Source of the DNA: Chrysomallon squamiferum | Taxonomy: Eukaryota > Mollusca > Gastropoda > Neomphalida > Peltospiridae | Reading direction: 5' to 3' | Assembly: GCA_012295275.1 (NCBI GenBank) | Contig: CM022673.1 | Location: 15,636,310 to 15,661,309 of the forward strand | DNA: 25,000 bases | Shown: one piece after another, positions 22,301-25,000 of the stretch | How positions within the stretch are numbered: the stretch's first letter is position 1 | Layout of the letters: each line of letters opens with the position of its first letter | The notes under the pieces: generated by a model | The model's input: only the letters and a program-made list of their open reading frames with translations | Database searches by the model: none | What the model was told of the DNA's origin: nothing | Translations under genes and position numbers: made by a program

Positions 22301-24999
22301 TGATGACCGTGATCTAATACCTTTCCATGATCGTGAACTGAAGCATTTTCGTGATGACCGTATCCTAAAACCTTTTCATGTTGGTGTAATGACGTTTTTA
22401 CAAGATGTTTATGTTTTGAACTGGATTCATGATGGTTTTGCCCTGAAACCTTTTCACGATCCTGTACTGAAACCTTCTCGTGATCTTGTATTGAAAGATT
22501 TTCATGATAATCTTCTCCTGAAACATGTTCATGATTGTGTACTGACATTTTCTCACGATGATCGTCAAGAGAAGCTGCTTTATGATAATTATATGCTGTG
22601 GCGTCTATTTCAGTGCTATTCATTGGAACTTTTACCTGATTATTCGGTAGCAAAGCTCTTGGATGATGAATATTTTCTTCAGATGTTTTGTTTATTTCAT
22701 CTTTTCTATGATCGTTTATTAAAAGTTTTCCAATATGAATACTTATTGGAATTTGTGCGTGATGATTACTTATTGAAGATTCTCTATCGTGGTTGTGAAT
22801 TGATAATTTTGCATGAAGATTATGCACGGCACCTACTTCGTGATGGTTGTGCCTCAAAGTTTTAAAAGCCGTTTTCTCTGTTTCAGATTTTGTATGATAA
22901 CCGTGAATTAAAGCCTGTAAAAAACTGGTTATTGCATCGTTTGTATTATTGTTTGGCGTTGTACCTTTCGACTGATTACTGTGTATTGAAGTATGTATTA
23001 CAGTTTTCGCAAAATGGATATTTATTGCAGCTTTTGCATGTTTATTGTGGACAGAAGCGTTACTATGATGACTTTTCAGTGCATCTTTTGATTGATGAAC
23101 ATGCAATGTGGCGTTTTTCAGAAAATTTATTGCAGCTTCTCCAAATGTTTCATTTATTCTACCTTTTGTATGATGGCCAAAGTTTAGAGCTTTTGCAAAA
23201 TGGATGTTTATTGAAGCGTTTGGAATATGAATGTGGACTGAATCATTCACAGACGTTTTGTTTATTTTAGCTTTTGTGCGATGACCATATAGTAAAGTTT
23301 TTAAAAACCTGTGTAATGCAGCGTTTATATGTGTTGAAGATTCTGCTTGATGATCATGTACTGCAGACTTTTCATGATAGTCATCTTTTGGTGCGTTTGC
23401 ATGATATCCACCGTGATGATCGTGCATTAATACTTTATTATCAGTAATATTTACCGCAGCCTTTACAGACGTTTTATTTATTTCAGATTTTAAAATAATT
23501 GAATGCTTTGCGTGATCATCGTTTATTGTTCGTTGTGCATGACTGTCGTTTAATGATTTTTTTTCTTGATCATGGTTTACTTCTGGTTTTACCTGACGAC
23601 TTATATTTTCAGTGTTTTTCTTTATTGCTGTTTTTCCAGAATATTTTTTTACTGCATTGTTATCATCTATTGATGCCGTTGTATCATGGGTGTTAATTCC
23701 AGTTTTAGCATGATCATCGTGTATTGACTCTTTCGAATAGCTGTCATTTATGTTAGCATGATGATCGTGTTTTAAAGTGTTTCTATGATGACTAGGTACT
23801 GCCATTTTTACATCATTACTTTCATTTTTGTTTAGTGCAGTTTTCTTATGATGACCGTTTATTGCAGGTTTCCCATATTTTTTTTCTGCAGCGTGAACAT
23901 TGTGGTTGTTTACTGTTGCTTCCCTATGTTGACTGCTTTTTGCTACGTGTTTCTGGTAGTCAGTTACTATAGATTTTGCATCATTATTGCGTACTGATGC
24001 ATTTATATGATAGTCATAGGTTGTAGCGTTTACACGATGACTAATATTTATAGTTTTTGCAAATATTTTGTTTGTTCCAGACTTTTTAAGACTGTCACGA
24101 TCTGAAGCATTTTCATAATGGCTACGTACTACAGATTTTGAAACGTTGTTGTTAACATGATGACCGCTATTTTCAGTTTCATTTAGTGAAAAGTTCACAT
24201 TATAAACATGCACTGAAACGTTCAAAATTCCTCTGTCTAACATAATTCTTTTTGTGTCATTGTTTTTTGACAGAGTCGAAACTGTACTGATAAGATCAGT
24301 TACATCTTCTGAAGAAATAAAATTGTTACTGACTCTAGCTACTGGCTCTTTGATGTTAGCATTTAATACATTTGTGTCGCTGTTTTCCGCAGTCATAGGA
24401 GGATCTGTAGATGTGATAGGAGTCTCTTCATGTTTTCCGTTTACATTATTTACTTGCTCCTGCTGACCACTATGCGACGTATGCTGTATCTTCTGACGTA
24501 TGTTGTGTGACCCAGATGGTGTTCGTGACGTGGAACTCATATCTGGTTTCAATTCACCACTACCAGCATGATCTGCATTTGTATTTTTCACAGACTCGAC
24601 ATTTCTTTTAACTCTTGCTTCGTCGAATTCTTCGTCATAATCAATACCTGGGATCGGTGGAGGAGGTGGAGGTGGTGGTGTTGTTGTTGGTTGTGGCGGT
24701 GGTGGTGGTGGTGGAGGTGGTGTTGTTGGCAGTGGCGGTGTTCCTGGTATTTCCGGGCTTGTGAAGGGGTCTGAAACAGTCGTCATAAGAATATGTTTAT
24801 TCCTCAATTTTAGTCGTCTTAATTTCTTTTTTCTCCGTTGCTCTTGTTCGAGAATACTGAGTAAATTGTCTTTATACGGTTCTTCTTCGTCGCCAGTGGA
24901 AGCAAAATCATCGTGTTCGCCGCCAATTAACGGCGTTATTGTTGCTTTTGGCATAGATATTTTTCTTCTTCTTGGAAGTGGAATCCGCGGTTTAACCAT
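16389..24999 (-). CDS. Giant exon A: Pro-rich leader, His-rich repeat array and charged modules of a putative secreted proprotein (partial)
   Basis: One reading frame stays open for 2,870 codons plus one base, then meets a strong donor (ACAG|GTGAGA; GT at 16388-16387). The frame reads 32 further codons into the intron, which I exclude. Numbering from the Met at 24999: residues 1-80 are basic and acidic patches; 88-117 are a Pro run; about 313-820 are a degenerate His-rich repeat; about 820-2286 are a tight His-rich array; 2303-2453 are Lys/Arg-rich; 2454-2870 are Asp/Glu/Asn-rich with basic patches. R-X-K-R followed by Asn occurs at 129-132, 2299-2302, 2450-2453 and 2724-2727, which suggests furin-type processing. 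There is no signal peptide at the visible N-terminus and the frame is open at the window edge, so the first Met may be internal and an upstream exon is expected. Secretion is inferred from the thyroglobulin type-1 exon, the sequons and the furin sites. The family is not recognised. Confidence 0.85.
16819..16830 (-). other. Predicted furin-type site REKR|N
   Basis: Residues 2724-2727 read R-E-K-R followed by NVE, the same three residues as after the first site. A strongly acidic module follows. Confidence 0.5.
17641..17652 (-). other. Predicted furin-type site RFKR|N
   Basis: Residues 2450-2453 read R-F-K-R followed by NTD. It separates a Lys/Arg-rich module from an acidic one. Confidence 0.5.
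18094..18105 (-). other. Predicted furin-type site RNKR|N
   Basis: Residues 2299-2302 read R-N-K-R followed by NVK. The His-rich array stops only about a dozen codons before this site, so it marks the C-terminal border of the array. Confidence 0.55.
18548..19500 (-). repeat. Higher-order tandem repeat, 429-bp unit
   Basis: The landmark TGTTCTGAACCGTTTTCATT occurs at 18548, 18935 and 19364, spaced 387 and 429 bp. The shorter spacing is explained by a 42-bp in-frame deletion in the lower-coordinate copy near 18620, where the sequence jumps from CATGATCGTGTCGT to TCGCTCCCTGAAAC. The third copy is cut off near 19500, where the 96-bp units begin. Confidence 0.8.
19460..21028 (-). repeat. Higher-order tandem duplication (about 825 and 747 bp copies)
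   Basis: Copy 1 (about 19460-20281) and copy 2 (about 20282-21028) share long near-identical stretches. The offset is 825 bp at ATCGCTTCCTGG (19486/20311), 729 bp at GTCTAATGCTG (19801/20530) and 723 bp at the TGTTCTGAACC landmark (20189/20912). The steps are explained by one extra 96-bp unit in copy 1 and two 3-bp indels. A shorter third relative of the middle part lies at about 21270-21543. All offsets are multiples of three. Confidence 0.8.
19501..19760 (-). repeat. Three near-identical 96-bp units
   Basis: ATTTCGATGATGG occurs at 19501, 19597 and 19693, exactly 96 bp (32 codons) apart, and the sequence between is almost the same each time. The last unit is truncated and passes into the next repeat type near 19760. 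The low divergence suggests the most recent expansion in the array. Confidence 0.85.
21650..23034 (-). repeat. Tandem duplication with 816-bp offset
   Basis: The segments at about 21650-22218 and 22466-23034 align along their length with a constant offset of 816 bp. Shared landmarks: CCTGAAACATGTTCATGAT at 21701 and 22517, and GATATTTATTGCAGCTTT at 22201 and 23017. The offset is 272 codons, or 16 x 51 bp. Both copies encode the less regular AINIHFAKTVIHTS to HNHHEVGAVH region. Divergence is visible but modest. Confidence 0.85.
22541..24060 (-). repeat. Degenerate N-terminal part of the His-rich repeat (coding)
   Basis: Units here are more diverged: short stretches such as NDDHAK, HNHHEV and AINIHFAKT recur at irregular spacing among Asn, Lys and His-rich sequence. 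The pattern looks like the older edge of the same array, with recent expansion concentrated at lower coordinates. Part of it (to 23034) is the second copy of the 816-bp-spaced duplication. Confidence 0.65.
24604..24615 (-). other. Predicted furin-type site RVKR|N
   Basis: Residues 129-132 read R-V-K-R followed by NVE. It fits the R-X-K/R-R consensus and lies between the Pro-rich leader and the His-rich region. Use depends on secretion, which is inferred. Confidence 0.55.
24649..24738 (-). repeat. Polyproline/threonine run (coding)
   Basis: Residues 88-117 consist of Pro runs of about eight or nine separated by Thr and Gln, coded by GGT/GGA-type triplets on the + strand. It lies just before the first R-X-K-R site and could act as a stiff spacer. 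Confidence 0.85.
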
Positions 25000-25000
25000 T

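Larger units (their letters stand above)
18141..22540 (-). repeat. Tight His-rich tandem repeat array (coding)
   Basis: The coding repeat has a basic half-unit of 8-9 residues (SVHDHEKV / SGHDHHAKA), giving a unit of about 17 residues or 51 bp. Units drift in sequence but keep spacing in multiples of three, so the frame stays open. His, Asp, Glu, Asn, Ser, Gly and Lys dominate. In a sampled 76-residue stretch 16 residues are His. Sequons of the form N-(V/A/I/T/G)-S recur in most units (ENVSG, ENASG, NENGSE). The composition fits a disordered, metal-binding, N-glycosylated polypeptide, which is an inference. Confidence 0.85.

Noticed and set aside
18141-22540. CRISPR-like direct repeats
   Set aside because: Repeats are continuous, diverged and coding with 3n spacing; there are no unique spacers of constant length and the context is eukaryotic.

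Overview
This is animal nuclear DNA, not bacterial or viral. It is AT-rich, full of long simple repeats ((GA)n, (AAT)n, (TTTA)n, (CA)n, poly(T)), and contains one multi-exon gene on the minus strand with GT-AG introns. The repeat spectrum, the kilobase introns and the single giant repetitive exon would fit a mollusc, perhaps a cephalopod. That is an inference from style; I recognise no lineage-specific gene.

The gene runs from the right edge towards the left. Its visible part has three exons. Exon A (24999 to 16389) is open at the right edge and is at least 8.6 kb long. It encodes a proline-rich leader, a very long histidine-rich repeat array, and a series of charged modules. Exon B (14884 to 14576) continues the acidic region. 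Exon C (6506 to 6377) encodes the first half of a thyroglobulin type-1 domain. All three join in frame through consensus splice sites (phase 1, then phase 1, leaving phase 2). The rest of the thyroglobulin domain and the C-terminus lie beyond the left edge; the 5' end, with any signal peptide, lies beyond the right edge.

The deduced product looks like a secreted proprotein. Four R-X-K-R sites, each followed by Asn, divide it. The first two bracket the histidine-rich array almost exactly, so furin-type cleavage would release a fragment of about 2,170 residues that is about one-fifth His in a sampled stretch and dense in N-glycosylation sequons. The array is built from 8-9 residue half-units and about 17-residue units (51 bp), with higher-order tandem duplications of 96, about 429, about 750-825 and 816 bp. 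I do not recognise the protein as a named family, and it is the best candidate here for something undescribed.

The left 16 kb is intronic. It holds seven long (GA)n/(CT)n tracts, several AT-rich microsatellites, a perfect 31-bp inverted repeat around a (GA)7 loop, a possible tRNA-derived SINE head, and a few GC-richer islands that may be old transposons. I see no tRNA or rRNA gene, no CRISPR array and no intact transposase.
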